Part shown: piece by piece, positions 48,930 to 57,448 of the stretch | How the letters are laid out: each line of letters starts with the position of its first letter | Numbering within the stretch: position 1 is the stretch's first letter | From: CAXTEJ01 sp964243295 | GTDB lineage: Bacteria; Actinomycetota; Actinomycetes; Actinomycetales; Angustibacteraceae | Length of the DNA stretch: 64,000 nt | Assembly: GCA_964243295.1 (NCBI GenBank) | Contig: CAXTEJ010000008.1 | Coordinates: forward strand, 1-64,000 | Direction of reading: 5' to 3' | The notes under the pieces: model-generated | Told to the model about the DNA's origin: nothing | The model's input: the letters and a program-made list of their open reading frames with translations, nothing else | The model's database searches: none | Position numbers and translations under genes: made by a program

Positions 48930-51310
48930 CCGCGGCCCTGTTCCGCTGCGATCAGCAGCCCCTGCCGCCGCAGCGCCTCACGCAGCGCCGCCCCGACACC
49001 GTCGCCGGCGCGGTACAGCACGACCGGCTGCCCGAGCGGCGCCGGGATGTCGACGGCCACCGGCGGCGCCGGCGCGGCGGCGTCGGGGTCGTCGCCGGGC
49101 CGGGCGGGCACGTCGCCCTGCGGCTGCGGCGCCGGCTGGTCGCCGCTGCGCGTCGGCCGTGAGACGACGGCACCGGGCGGGCCGGCGTACGTGCGGCCCG
49201 TGAACAGCTCGACCCACCTGCCCGCCGGCAGCACCGCGCGCACCGACCGCTGGCCGTCGGTCACGACGGGCACGACGAGCAGCGAGCCGCCGAAGAAGTA
49301 CTCCTGGTCGGCGCGGGCCTGCCGCGCGTCGGTGTCCTCCAGCCAGAAGGCACGCACGACCGGTACGCCGGTCGCGGCGGCAGCGGCCATGGCCTGCCGG
49401 CGGTAGGAGGCGGTCGCCGCGAACAGCCGGCTGGAGCGTGCGAAGGCAGCCCGGCGGGCGGGCGAGTCGTAGACCTGCGGCATGGTCGCGGGCCGGTCGC
49501 CGTCCTCGCTGCGCAGCAGCGACCCGAAGGCCTCCAGCTCGCCCCACCGCGCCAGCAGCTCGTCGCTGCGGCGCGGGCCGCCCACGACCGGCACGGACGG
49601 CGACGACCACCCGCCCACACCCGAGCCGATCGCCGTGATGCCCGACATGCCGGCGCCGATCTTGGCGGGCAGCACGCTGGCCAGGCCGTCCTGCGACGAC
49701 CAGTCGGTCACCTGCTGGGCCTGGGTCATCGCCCGCGTCACGGCCGGCGAGCGCTCGTTCGCGCTGTCGTGCAGCACCAGGCAGTCGTCGACGCCGGCAC
49801 GCCGGCACGCCGCGTCGGTCAGCTGGGCCCAGCGCAGCGGCCACTGGCCGTGCTCGTCGCTGCCCTCGCCGGCGTGCAGCCGGGCGTCCATCGGCAGGTC
49901 CGAGCCGCCCGGCGCCACCCATCCCGCGACGCCGTCCGCGCGCATCCGCGCCGCCAGCACGCCGGTGTACCACTCGACCGCCTGCGGGTTCGTCAGGTCG
50001 ACCAGCCCGCCCGGCACGCTGCCCGCCCCCCCCTCGCCGCCGGTCGCGACCTGCGCGACCGCTCCCCCCGGGGTGGTCACCAGCCACCCCCGCGAGCGCG
50101 CGTAGGCGTGTAGGGCCGGCTCGTCGTCCGGGCCGCCGGGGCGACGGGTGGGGGCGAGGCTCGGGGAGACCGACGTCAGGGTGCGGACGCCGACCTCGGC
50201 CAGCCGCCGCACGAGCATGTTCCAGCGGGGGTAGAGCCGGCGGTCACCGCCGTCACGCACCAGCACCGCGGCCACGACCGCGCCGTCGCGTCGCAGCGCG
50301 GTCACGGCGTCGAGCACCTGCTGCTCGCCGCCCCGGACGCCGACCACGGCCCCCGCGGCCGACCACGCGGGAGCGGCGGGCATGCGGCCGACGTCCGCCG
50401 TGTGCTGCTGCAGCAGCGCGGTCGGGGTGTCGGCGTCGTACAGCCGCAGCCGCATCGACGGCGCCCACACCGACAGGTCGACGCGGCCGCCGTGCGACAG
50501 GTCGACGACCGCGTAGGCCGTGCTGTCGAGCCCGACGCCCGACAGCGCGCTCGACAGGTAGAACGGCATGGGTGCGGGGGTGGTCGCGAGGTCGCCGCCG
50601 CGGGCGGTCGGCTCGGCGAGGTCCTGGGCGAGGGTCAGCGGCTGCTCGCCGCGCCCGATGCCCTGTGCGCGGGTCACGACCGGCCAGCGACCGCCGCTCA
50701 TCCCCGAGGGCGCGAACTGCTCGCCGACCCCGCGGTAGAGGAACCCCGGACGCCGGAACTCGTGCACCGCGACGACGTCCGCGCCGGGCACCTCGACGTC
50801 CATCAGCACGCGCGAGTCGCTGGGGCGCCGGGTGATCGTGATGGTCAGGTCGCGTGCGGTGGCGGCGGCGGGGTCGCGGTCGAACACGCGCCCGGTGTAG
50901 GTGACGGTGTCGCCGTCGAGCTCGCGCCCGGTGATGCGGACGTCGGACAGCACGTCGGTGACCTGCTCGCGCGCCCGCAGCACACCGGCACCGCCCGCGT
51001 CGGCGCCGCGCCAGGAAAGGCGCCCGAGCCCGGCCGTCACGAGCGCGCCCCGGTCGACGCTGCGCCACACGACCGCCGCGCGCCGGCTGATGGTGAGCCC
51101 GCCGGAGGCCAGCAGCACGGAGACGCCCTCGCCCAGCGCGACCTCCCCCGTCGCGCCGTCGGCGACCTGCAGCAGCCCCGGCTCGAGATCGGTGGCGTCG
51201 CGGGCCTCGCGCAGCCGCGGGTACTGCGTCACCCCGACCGCCGTGCCGCCCGCGGCGACCGCCACGACCGCGCCCACCGCGGCGAGCAGGACCCGCGGTG
51301 AGCGACGCAC
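48926..51310 (-). CDS. Membrane-anchored glycoside hydrolase family 31-like protein, active site doubtful
   Basis: 794 aa. A signal anchor (VLLAAVGAVVAVAAGGTAVG) directs it to the outer face of the membrane. The middle is GH31-like: the N-terminal beta region includes FLYRGVGEQFAPSG, the barrel ends with SSPSVPVVGGPRRSDELLAR and YDSPARRAAFARSSRLFAAT, and DQEYFFGGSLLVVPVV is the proximal C-terminal signature. The nucleophile region reads VAGWVAPGGSDLP where active GH31 enzymes have a WxD-x-(G/N)E pattern, and the usual SHDIGGF is GSGVGGW. It may therefore be inactive or use other residues. It has a Pro/Asp-rich insertion near residue 745. It is upstream of mshA with a 4-bp overlap. Confidence 0.75.
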   Translation of the reverse strand: MRRSPRVLLAAVGAVVAVAAGGTAVGVTQYPRLREARDATDLEPGLLQVADGATGEVALGEGVSVLLASGGLTISRRAAVVWRSVDRGALVTAGLGRLSWRGADAGGAGVLRAREQVTDVLSDVRITGRELDGDTVTYTGRVFDRDPAAATARDLTITITRRPSDSRVLMDVEVPGADVVAVHEFRRPGFLYRGVGEQFAPSGMSGGRWPVVTRAQGIGRGEQPLTLAQDLAEPTARGGDLATTPAPMPFYLSSALSGVGLDSTAYAVVDLSHGGRVDLSVWAPSMRLRLYDADTPTALLQQHTADVGRMPAAPAWSAAGAVVGVRGGEQQVLDAVTALRRDGAVVAAVLVRDGGDRRLYPRWNMLVRRLAEVGVRTLTSVSPSLAPTRRPGGPDDEPALHAYARSRGWLVTTPGGAVAQVATGGEGGAGSVPGGLVDLTNPQAVEWYTGVLAARMRADGVAGWVAPGGSDLPMDARLHAGEGSDEHGQWPLRWAQLTDAACRRAGVDDCLVLHDSANERSPAVTRAMTQAQQVTDWSSQDGLASVLPAKIGAGMSGITAIGSGVGGWSSPSVPVVGGPRRSDELLARWGELEAFGSLLRSEDGDRPATMPQVYDSPARRAAFARSSRLFAATASYRRQAMAAAAATGVPVVRAFWLEDTDARQARADQEYFFGGSLLVVPVVTDGQRSVRAVLPAGRWVELFTGRTYAGPPGAVVSRPTRSGDQPAPQPQGDVPARPGDDPDAAAPAPPVAVDIPAPLGQPVVLYRAGDGVGAALREALRRQGLLIAAEQGRG

Positions 51311-51319
51311 CCGCCGAGC

Positions 51320-52186
51320 ATGTCACCCTCGTCAGCCGTGGCACGTCAGCAGCGCGAGCGCCCGGTCGGCACCATCACGAGGGGCACGACGAACCCCAAC
51401 CGGCTGCGCCGCGCCGACCGCTGGCTGTGCTCGGCGCACGCGCCGCGGCTGCGCGCCGCCGCCGACCCGCTGGTCGTCGACCTCGGCTACGGCGCCACGC
51501 CCGTCACCGCCGTCGAGCTGCTCCACCGACTGCGCCGTGTGCGCGCCGACGTGGAGGTCGTGGGCATCGAGATCGACCCCGCCCGCGTGGCCGCGGCGCG
51601 CCCGCTGACCGCGCCGGGCCTGACGTTCGCCCTCGGCGGCTTCGAGGTGCCGCTGCCCGGCGGTCGCCGGCCGGTCGTCGTCCGGGCGTTCAACGTGCTG
51701 CGCCAGTACGACGAGTCGCAGGTGGCAGCGGCGTGGGACACCGTGCTGGGCCGGCTCGCAACCGGCGGCCTGCTGGTCGACGGCACGTGCGACGAGCTCG
51801 GCCGGCTCGCGAGCTGGGTCGACGTGCGGCCCGGCGCCGGGCCGGTCTCGCTCACGCTGTCAATGCGCCTCACCGGGCTCGAGAAGCCGTCACAGGTGGC
51901 CGAGCGGCTGCCCAAGGCGCTGATCCACCGCAACGTGCCGGGCGAGCCGGTGCACGCGTGGCTGCAGGCGCTCGACCGCGCCTTTGCACACGCCTCGCCG
52001 CTGCAGCCGTACGGCGCTCGGCAGCGGTTCGCCGCCGCGGTCGGTGCCCTGCGCACCGACGGCTGGCCGGTGCTGGGGAGCGCAGCCCGGTGGCGGCTGG
52101 GCGAGGTGGGCGTGGCGTGGGACGCGGTGGCGCCCTTGGTTCAGCGACCGGTTCAGCGGGAGCCGCCCGTCAGCAGCAGCCGGTGA
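51320..52186 (+). CDS. Class I SAM-dependent methyltransferase-like protein
   Basis: 288 aa of an actinobacterial family with a Rossmann methyltransferase core: PLVVDLGYGATPVTAVELLH (motif I), VEVVGIEIDPARVAAARPL (motif II acidic residue), and VVRAFNVLRQYDESQVAAAW. The conserved start of the family is GTITRGTTNPNRLRRADRWL, so the true start may be GTG 51338 instead of ATG 51320; the latter leaves only nine bases from the divergent GH31-like start. Substrate unknown. It converges with dacB, their 3' ends overlapping by 17 bp. Confidence 0.75.
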   Translation: MSPSSAVARQQRERPVGTITRGTTNPNRLRRADRWLCSAHAPRLRAAADPLVVDLGYGATPVTAVELLHRLRRVRADVEVVGIEIDPARVAAARPLTAPGLTFALGGFEVPLPGGRRPVVVRAFNVLRQYDESQVAAAWDTVLGRLATGGLLVDGTCDELGRLASWVDVRPGAGPVSLTLSMRLTGLEKPSQVAERLPKALIHRNVPGEPVHAWLQALDRAFAHASPLQPYGARQRFAAAVGALRTDGWPVLGSAARWRLGEVGVAWDAVAPLVQRPVQREPPVSSSR

Positions 52187-53693
52187 CCGTCGCGGCGAGC
52201 GCGTCGACGCGGGCCCGCAGGGTCGCCCCGGCGCCACGGCCGTTGACGACGAACGCGAAGGCCTTGACCTGGCCCGCGGCGTCGGTGGTCCAGCCGGCGA
52301 GCGCGACGGCCTGGCCGAGCGTTCCGGTCTTGGCGTGCACCCGGCCGACCGCGCAGCGCGCCGAGCCGCTGGTGTAGCGGCCCTCGAGCGTGCCCGAGAC
52401 GCCGCCGACGGGCAGGGCGGTCAGTGCCGCCGCCCGCAGCGCCGGCTGCCCCGGGTCGAGCATGTGGGTGACGAGGGCGACCAGCTGGGAGGGGCTGAGC
52501 CGGTCGGCGTAGGACAGCCCGCTGCCGTCGTACAGCTGGGTGGGGCGAAGCAGCAGGTCCTGGCTCGCGGCGGCCTGCTGCTGGGCGAGCGCGGCGCCCG
52601 ACCAGGTGGGTGGCTGGCCGGCGCGCACCGCGACGAGCCGGTGCAGCGCCTCGGCGACGTCGTTGTCGCTGGTCAGCAGCATCTGCCGGACGATCGCATC
52701 GAGCCGCTGCCCGCGCACCGAGGCGATCGCCGGTGCCCCGGCGACCGCGCGGCCACGCCCGACACCGGCGACCGCGATGCCGGCCACCGTGAGCCGGGCG
52801 GCGAAGGCGGCCCCGGCGTCGAGGCTGGTGTCGGCGGTGTTGCGCCCGTCGACGACCAGGGCGCGGACGGCGCGCACCTCGCCGGGCACGTAGCCGGGCT
52901 TCCAGCCCCGCGCGTTCGAGGGGGCCGGGAACAGCGAGTCGTCGACCCAGACGCGGGCGCGCGTGACGCCGTGCAGCCGCAGCGTCGCGGCAGTGGTCGT
53001 CGCGAGCGTCGTGAGGTCGGCGCCGCGCAGGCTCGGGTCGCCGCCGCCGACGAGCACGACCTGGCCCCATGACGTGCCGCGGCGCACCGTCGTCGCGAAG
53101 CGGTGGCCGGGGCCGTAGCCGCCGAGGGCGTTGACCGCGGTCACGAGCTTGGTGGTCGATGCCGGCTGCATCATCGCCGTGCCCCGCGTCGACCAGATCA
53201 CCCGCCCCGACGCGACGTCGACGACCTGGCCGGCGAGGCCGTCGCCGAACGCGGCGGGCGTGGCGCGCGCGGTCAGCGCCCGCGCCATGCGCGCGTCGGC
53301 GGCCGAGAGCACCGGTGCCGGAGTCGGTGTCGGCGTCGGTGTCGGTGTCGGCGTCGGCGTTGGCGTTGGCGTCGGCGTCGGCGTTGGCGTTGGCGTCGGC
53401 GTCGGCCGCAGCGTCGGCAGCGTCGTGGGGGTCGGCAGCGTCGTGGGGGTCGGCAGCGCCGGGGCCGGCGTGGCGGTCGGTGTCACGGCGGCGGCCGGTG
53501 CCGACGTCCGGATCGCGACGTTGCCCAGCTGCGTGGTCTGGTCGGTGGCCTGCGCCGGAGTGCCGGCCACGGTGAGGACCGCGGCGACGAGGGTGGCGCC
53601 GGTGGCCCCCGCACCCACGCGGGTGGCGGCCCGCCGCAGCGGCGAGCGGCCGGGGCGACGCGGTGTCGGGGCGAAGGCACCGCTGCGTCGCAT
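52170..53693 (-). CDS. dacB: DacB-type D-alanyl-D-alanine carboxypeptidase (PBP4 family, S13)
   Basis: Trims D-Ala from peptidoglycan stem peptides outside the cell. 507 aa from ATG 53693. An N-terminal export signal (RRAATRVGAGATGATLVAAV) is followed by a linker of about fourteen Thr-Pro pairs and the S13 domain. The SxxK nucleophile is in PASTTKLVTAV, the SxN is in LLTSDNDVAEAL, and KTG is in VHAKTGTLGQAV. The Thr-Pro linker, encoded by a hexamer repeat at 53323-53406, probably spans the wall. Its 3' end overlaps the converging methyltransferase gene. Confidence 0.93.
   Translation of the reverse strand: MRRSGAFAPTPRRPGRSPLRRAATRVGAGATGATLVAAVLTVAGTPAQATDQTTQLGNVAIRTSAPAAAVTPTATPAPALPTPTTLPTPTTLPTLRPTPTPTPTPTPTPTPTPTPTPTPTPTPTPAPVLSAADARMARALTARATPAAFGDGLAGQVVDVASGRVIWSTRGTAMMQPASTTKLVTAVNALGGYGPGHRFATTVRRGTSWGQVVLVGGGDPSLRGADLTTLATTTAATLRLHGVTRARVWVDDSLFPAPSNARGWKPGYVPGEVRAVRALVVDGRNTADTSLDAGAAFAARLTVAGIAVAGVGRGRAVAGAPAIASVRGQRLDAIVRQMLLTSDNDVAEALHRLVAVRAGQPPTWSGAALAQQQAAASQDLLLRPTQLYDGSGLSYADRLSPSQLVALVTHMLDPGQPALRAAALTALPVGGVSGTLEGRYTSGSARCAVGRVHAKTGTLGQAVALAGWTTDAAGQVKAFAFVVNGRGAGATLRARVDALAATVTGCC
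53323..53406. repeat. Hexanucleotide microsatellite inside dacB
   Basis: Fourteen units of GTCGGT, GTCGGC or GTTGGC, encoding alternating Thr-Pro in DacB. Adjacent 18-bp repeats (GTCGGCAGCGTCGTGGGG, about 53401-53457) encode more of the same linker. Unit-length changes would keep the frame, so linker length can vary without loss of the protein. Confidence 0.85.
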
Positions 53694-53768
53694 GGGCGAA
53701 TCGTGCCATCCGCGAACGCGACATCGACAGCTGCCCCGCCGCGCGCCGCAAGACCCATACTGGGCGCC

Positions 53769-53804
53769 ATGATCCAACCGACGGCACCCCGGTGCGGCGG
53801 GTGA
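53769..53804 (+). CDS. Possible 11-residue leader peptide of the diguanylate cyclase gene
   Basis: ATG-initiated frame MIQPTAPRCGG. A -10-like CATACT (53756-53761) ends seven bases before the ATG, so the message would be leaderless. The TGA overlaps the GTG start of the next gene (GTGA at 53801-53804), so the short frame could couple translation. It was too short for routine gene finding; evidence is positional only. Confidence 0.35.
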   Translation: MIQPTAPRCGG

Positions 53805-55381
53805 GCGCCGGCGCCGTGGCAGCCAGGGACATCACGACAGGCCCCGACCTGGAGGCCTACCTCGACGACCTCGAGCTGCTCCCGTACGACGATCCCGAAG
53901 CCGCCGGCGAGCCGGCCCTGCGCTGCGGTCGGCTGGCCGTCGCGCTCGGCCGCGAGGACCTCGTGCAGCGCTCGCGACTCGTGCACGCCGACGTCATCGG
54001 CCGAGGCGGCGACACCGCGGGCGCGGCCCTGATCGTCCGCCAGGTCGGTGCGTGGGCCGTGGCCCACGCCGACACCCATCTGCAGGCCCGGGCGCAGCGG
54101 CTGCTCAGCGCGTTCTTCTCCCGCGTCGGCGACATGACGGCCTCACTCGAGCACGCGGTCCGCGCGAACGAGCTGCTCGGTCCGGACGCGCTGCCCCGCC
54201 TGCGCGCCGACCACCTGATGACGCTGGCCGTGGCGCTGGCGCGCACCGGCTCCTTCGACGCCGCGCGCGACCGCCTGGGGGCCGTCCTGCGGATCGCCGA
54301 CGCCGCCGACGACGTCCTGCTGCGCCTCGCCTCGCTCAACAACCTGGCGTTCATCGAGTACTGGGCCGGCGAGCCGCAGGCCTCGATGGTGGCCGCCCGC
54401 CGCATGCAGGACGTCGCGAAGCGGCACGGCATGGCTCTGGACGCCGCCTACCTCGACACCGTCGCGCGCGCCCAGATGCTGCTCGGCCAGTACGCCGCCG
54501 CCGAGCGGACGCTGCTGCCCCTGCTGCCCGGCGCACCGGGGCAGGAGGGGCTGATCGCCGACAGCGACGACGTGGCGGAGGTGCTGCTCACGCTGGCCGA
54601 GTGCCAGCGGATGGTCGGTGACACCGAGCGTGCCCAACGCAGCCTCGACCAGGCCGTCGCGCTGTGCGAGGAGCGCGACCTGCAGGACGTGCTGACGCGG
54701 ATCATGCAGGAGCAGGCGGCCGTCTTCGCCGCGCAGGGCCGCTTCCCCGAGGCGTACGAGCAGCACGTGCAGTTCCACGAGGCCACCGAGGCGCTGAACT
54801 CCAGCGAGCGGGACGCCCGCGCCCGCACCCTCGAAGCCGTGTTCGAGACCGAGGAGGCCCAGCGCAGCAGCCGGCAGTTCCGCGAGATGTCGCTGCGCGA
54901 CCCGCTGACGGGCCTGTACAACCGCCGGTACGTCGACGACCGGCTGCCCGCCCTCATCACCCGCTCGCGCGACGAGGCCTCGGCCCTGTCGGTGGCGCTC
55001 GTCGACGTCGACCACTTCAAGCGGGTCAACGACCGGCTGTCCCACGATGTCGGCGACGTCGTGCTGCGCCGGCTGGCCGAGCTGCTGCAGCCGGGCCTCG
55101 CGGACGGCTTCGTCGCGCGCATGGGCGGCGAGGAGTTCCTGCTCGTCCTGCCCGGCCTGGACGTCGGCACCGCCGTCGGCCTGTGCGACCAGCTGCGCCA
55201 GCGGGTGCAGGACGACCCCTGGGAGGCGCTCGGCGGCATGGGCCTGACCGTCAGCGCCGGCGTCGCCGGCTCGTTCGGCGGTGCCGCCAGCCCCGGCCAG
55301 CTGCTCAGCGCCGCCGACGCGCGCCTGTACGCCTCCAAGAACGGCGGCCGCAACCGCGTCACAGGCGACCCGGTGGCCTGA
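53801..55381 (+). CDS. GGDEF diguanylate cyclase with N-terminal TPR-like domain
   Basis: 526 aa. Residues about 10-350 form helical hairpins like tetratricopeptide repeats (LRLASLNNLAFIEYWAGEPQ, EVLLTLAECQRMVGDTERAQ, RFPEAYEQHVQFHEATEALN), then a short coiled linker and a GGDEF domain: SLRDPLTGLYNRRYVDDRLP, ALVDVDHFKRVNDRLSHDVG with the metal Asp residues, and RMGGEEFLLVLPG as the catalytic loop. It makes cyclic di-GMP. No RxxD inhibitory site precedes GGEEF, so product feedback may be absent. There is no membrane segment. GTG 53801 or 53792 may start it. Confidence 0.9.
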   Translation: MSAGAVAARDITTGPDLEAYLDDLELLPYDDPEAAGEPALRCGRLAVALGREDLVQRSRLVHADVIGRGGDTAGAALIVRQVGAWAVAHADTHLQARAQRLLSAFFSRVGDMTASLEHAVRANELLGPDALPRLRADHLMTLAVALARTGSFDAARDRLGAVLRIADAADDVLLRLASLNNLAFIEYWAGEPQASMVAARRMQDVAKRHGMALDAAYLDTVARAQMLLGQYAAAERTLLPLLPGAPGQEGLIADSDDVAEVLLTLAECQRMVGDTERAQRSLDQAVALCEERDLQDVLTRIMQEQAAVFAAQGRFPEAYEQHVQFHEATEALNSSERDARARTLEAVFETEEAQRSSRQFREMSLRDPLTGLYNRRYVDDRLPALITRSRDEASALSVALVDVDHFKRVNDRLSHDVGDVVLRRLAELLQPGLADGFVARMGGEEFLLVLPGLDVGTAVGLCDQLRQRVQDDPWEALGGMGLTVSAGVAGSFGGAASPGQLLSAADARLYASKNGGRNRVTGDPVA

Positions 55382-55384
55382 TTC

Positions 55385-55440
55385 GCGGTGGCCTCAGCTG
55401 CGGTGGATTCAGCTGCGGTGGCCTCAGCTGCGGTGGCGGC
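55385..55440. repeat. 15-bp tandem repeat
   Basis: GCGGTGGCCTCAGCT at 55385, 55400 (two substitutions) and 55415, then a partial copy at 55430. It starts four bases after the cyclase stop codon. Confidence 0.85.
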
Positions 55441-55450
55441 GTCCGGTCGC

Positions 55451-55510
55451 TGGGCGGGTGCGGAGGTCCGGTGCTGGGCGGGTGCCGACGTCCCGTGCTG
55501 GGCGGGTGCG
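55451..55510. repeat. 24-bp tandem repeat
   Basis: Units starting TGGGCGGGTGC at 55451, 55475 and 55499, a 24-bp period with the last copy partial. Directly follows the 15-bp array. Confidence 0.8.
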
Positions 55511-55631
55511 TTAGGCGTGTTACAGCTGGAACGTCTTCCGAGGTCCTGCCGGCGTCCGGGATGGCCTCGCCGTCCGCCGGTTGAGATGACGCGCCCTTCC
55601 CGCGACGAGCCTGTACTTCCCGCGCCCTGCA

Positions 55632-55773
55632 GCACGCGTGAAGTCCACCCTCCGCGCGGAAAGCACCCCCGAAGCGACCGCCGTCCCGGGCGCACCGTCG
55701 CCCACGCCAGTGTCCCGCCGAAATCGCACGGACTCCCGGGCACGCGTCAAGGCCACCATTCGCACGGGAAGCA
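55632..55773. repeat. Pair of 34-bp direct repeats
   Basis: 55632-55665 and 55740-55773 both begin GCACGCGT and end AAGCA, with six differences in 34 by my alignment; their starts are 108 bp apart. The second copy ends five bases before the asparaginase stop codon. Confidence 0.7.
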
Positions 55774-55778
55774 GCGCG

Positions 55779-56810
55779 TCAGCCCAGCGGTAGGGCGCGG
55801 ATCGTGCCGACGGGCTGGCCGTGACCGAGGACGGGGGTCTCGGCGAGGTCGTCGAGCACCTGCGCGGTGACGCCGGCGGCGCGCAGGGCGGCGGCCATGA
55901 CGACGGGCCGGGCGCGCTGCGAGCCGTCGGCGATCTTGAGCGCCACGGCGCGGCCGTCGGGCAGCGCGGCGGCGTAGACGGCCTCGGCGCCGTCCTTGGC
56001 GATCAGGCCGGGCACGCCCTCCAGCAGTGCGGTGACGTCCCGGCGGGTGCCGCCGACCCAGCGGGGGTTCGCGCGGATCGCGGCGGCGACCCGGCCCTCC
56101 GGCGCCGCGGGGTCAGCGGTGGCGACGCGCGCGAATGCCCGGGCGAGCCCGGCCAGCGACAGCGCCATGACGGGCGCGCCGCAGCCGTCGACGCCGGTGG
56201 CGCTGACCGGCTCGCCGGCGAGGTCGGCCAGCGTCGTGGCCATCAGCTGCTGCAGCGGGTGGTCGGGCTCGAGGTAGGTGGCGGTGTCCCAGCCGGCGGC
56301 CACGCAGGCCGCGAGCATGCCGGCGTGCTTGCCCGAGCAGTTCTGGGCGAGCGAGCTCGGCGGCTGGTCGGCGCGCACGAACGCCTGCCGCTCGATCTCG
56401 TCCGACGGCAGGTCCGGGGTGTTCTGCAGCGCCTGGACGTCGAGCCCAGCCGACGCGAGCAGCCGGCGCACCCCGTCGAGGTGGAACGGCTCGCCCGAGT
56501 GCGACGACGACGCGAGGGCCAGCAGCTCGCCGTCCAGGTCGAGCCCGGCGCGCAGCATGGCGACCGCCTGCAGCGGCTTGTTGGTCGAGCGCGGGAACAC
56601 CGGCGAGGTCACGTCGCCGAGCGCGAGGATCACGCCGTCCGGCCCGAGCACGACGAGCGAGCCGTGGTGCACCGACTCGACGAAGCCTGAGCGCACGACC
56701 TCGGCGAGCGGGACGGCGGCCGTGAGGGCCGCGCTGGTCGCGGCGGGCTCAGCGGTGGCCTGCCCCGGCGTCGTGGTGGTGGTCAGCGGCGTCGCGGGGG
56801 TCGTCAGCAC
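55779..56810 (-). CDS. Asparaginase (AsnA/thermolabile L-asparaginase II family)
   Basis: 343 aa of the asparaginase II family found in actinobacteria and rhizobia, unrelated to E. coli AnsA/AnsB. Conserved segments: LAEVVRSGFVESVHHGSLVV, FPRSTNKPLQAVAML with the Ser-x-x-Lys, LALASSSHSGEPFHLDGVR, NCSGKHAGMLAACVAAGWD (the Cys/Ser/Lys active region) and GVDGCGAPVMALSLAGLARA. Hydrolyses L-asparagine to aspartate and ammonia. GTG 56810 lies seven bases after a TACGGT hexamer, suggesting a leaderless start. The N-terminal 35 residues are Thr/Ala-rich and non-conserved. Confidence 0.88.
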   Translation of the reverse strand: MLTTPATPLTTTTTPGQATAEPAATSAALTAAVPLAEVVRSGFVESVHHGSLVVLGPDGVILALGDVTSPVFPRSTNKPLQAVAMLRAGLDLDGELLALASSSHSGEPFHLDGVRRLLASAGLDVQALQNTPDLPSDEIERQAFVRADQPPSSLAQNCSGKHAGMLAACVAAGWDTATYLEPDHPLQQLMATTLADLAGEPVSATGVDGCGAPVMALSLAGLARAFARVATADPAAPEGRVAAAIRANPRWVGGTRRDVTALLEGVPGLIAKDGAEAVYAAALPDGRAVALKIADGSQRARPVVMAAALRAAGVTAQVLDDLAETPVLGHGQPVGTIRALPLG

Positions 56811-56811
56811 G

Positions 56812-57429
56812 TCACGACCGTAGTCGCTGCGGGTCAGCCAGTGGGTCTGGCACCGACCCACCCGGCAGCAGCGCCGCGGCGACGGTCTCGACGGCAGGCT
56901 CGAGCAGTCGGCTGACCTCGGCGAACAGTCGCGGCGGTCCCCCCATGGGGTCGGGGACGTCGTCAGCGCCCGGCTGGGGCGGCGCCACCTGACCGCGCCG
57001 CGCCACCCCGAGCCGGGCGAGGGCCCGGACCCGCTCGCCCACCGGCTCCGGCAGCTGCGGCAGCGGCTGCGAGCCCAGCAGCCGGGCCAGCTCGAGCAGC
57101 GTGAACGTGTAGCGCAGCGCCGGGACGTGCGACGCGACGACCAGCGAGCGGTGCTCCAGCGTCGCGGTGAGCACCAGGTCGGCGTCCGCGACGTCGGCGG
57201 GCTCGAGCTGGTGGGCGACGACACCGATCGGGTCGAGCCCGAGCCGTCTGGCCTCTGCCGCCGCACGGTTGGCCATCAGGTGGCCGACCATGGCGCGGCT
57301 GCCGGCCGACGTGATTTCGAGGGCAGGCCCCAGGGCGCCCAACCGGCGCCGGAGCAGCAGCATGGCGAGCGGAGACCGGCACACGTTGCCGGTGCACACG
57401 ACGAGCAGGCGCGCCCGGTCAGGATCCAC
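56812..57429 (-). CDS. Low-molecular-weight protein-tyrosine phosphatase
   Basis: 205 aa. The P-loop LVVCTGNVCRSPLAMLLL (CxxxxxRS) lies at the N-terminus; SAGSRAMVGHLMANRAAAEA follows, with the typical second motif. The C-terminal DP general-acid region is DVPDPMGGPP. Such Wzb-like enzymes often control tyrosine kinases of exopolysaccharide synthesis, which fits the gmd and glycosyltransferase genes to the right. GTG 57429 is selected because the family begins just before LLVVCTGN; longer frames add non-family sequence. Confidence 0.88.
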   Translation of the reverse strand: MDPDRARLLVVCTGNVCRSPLAMLLLRRRLGALGPALEITSAGSRAMVGHLMANRAAAEARRLGLDPIGVVAHQLEPADVADADLVLTATLEHRSLVVASHVPALRYTFTLLELARLLGSQPLPQLPEPVGERVRALARLGVARRGQVAPPQPGADDVPDPMGGPPRLFAEVSRLLEPAVETVAAALLPGGSVPDPLADPQRLRS

Positions 57430-57448
57430 GTCGAAACAGCCTTGGGCG

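Larger units (their letters stand above)
55382..55778. other. 397-bp non-coding region with several repeat types
   Basis: After the cyclase stop come 15-bp and 24-bp tandem repeats (55385-55440 and 55451-55510) and a pair of 34-bp direct repeats (55632-55665 and 55740-55773). The frames across it on both strands have repeat-derived low complexity and no family resemblance, so I call no gene here. Confidence 0.65.

Noticed and set aside
53323..53457. CRISPR or VNTR outside genes
   Set aside because: The repeat is within dacB and encodes its Thr-Pro linker in frame.
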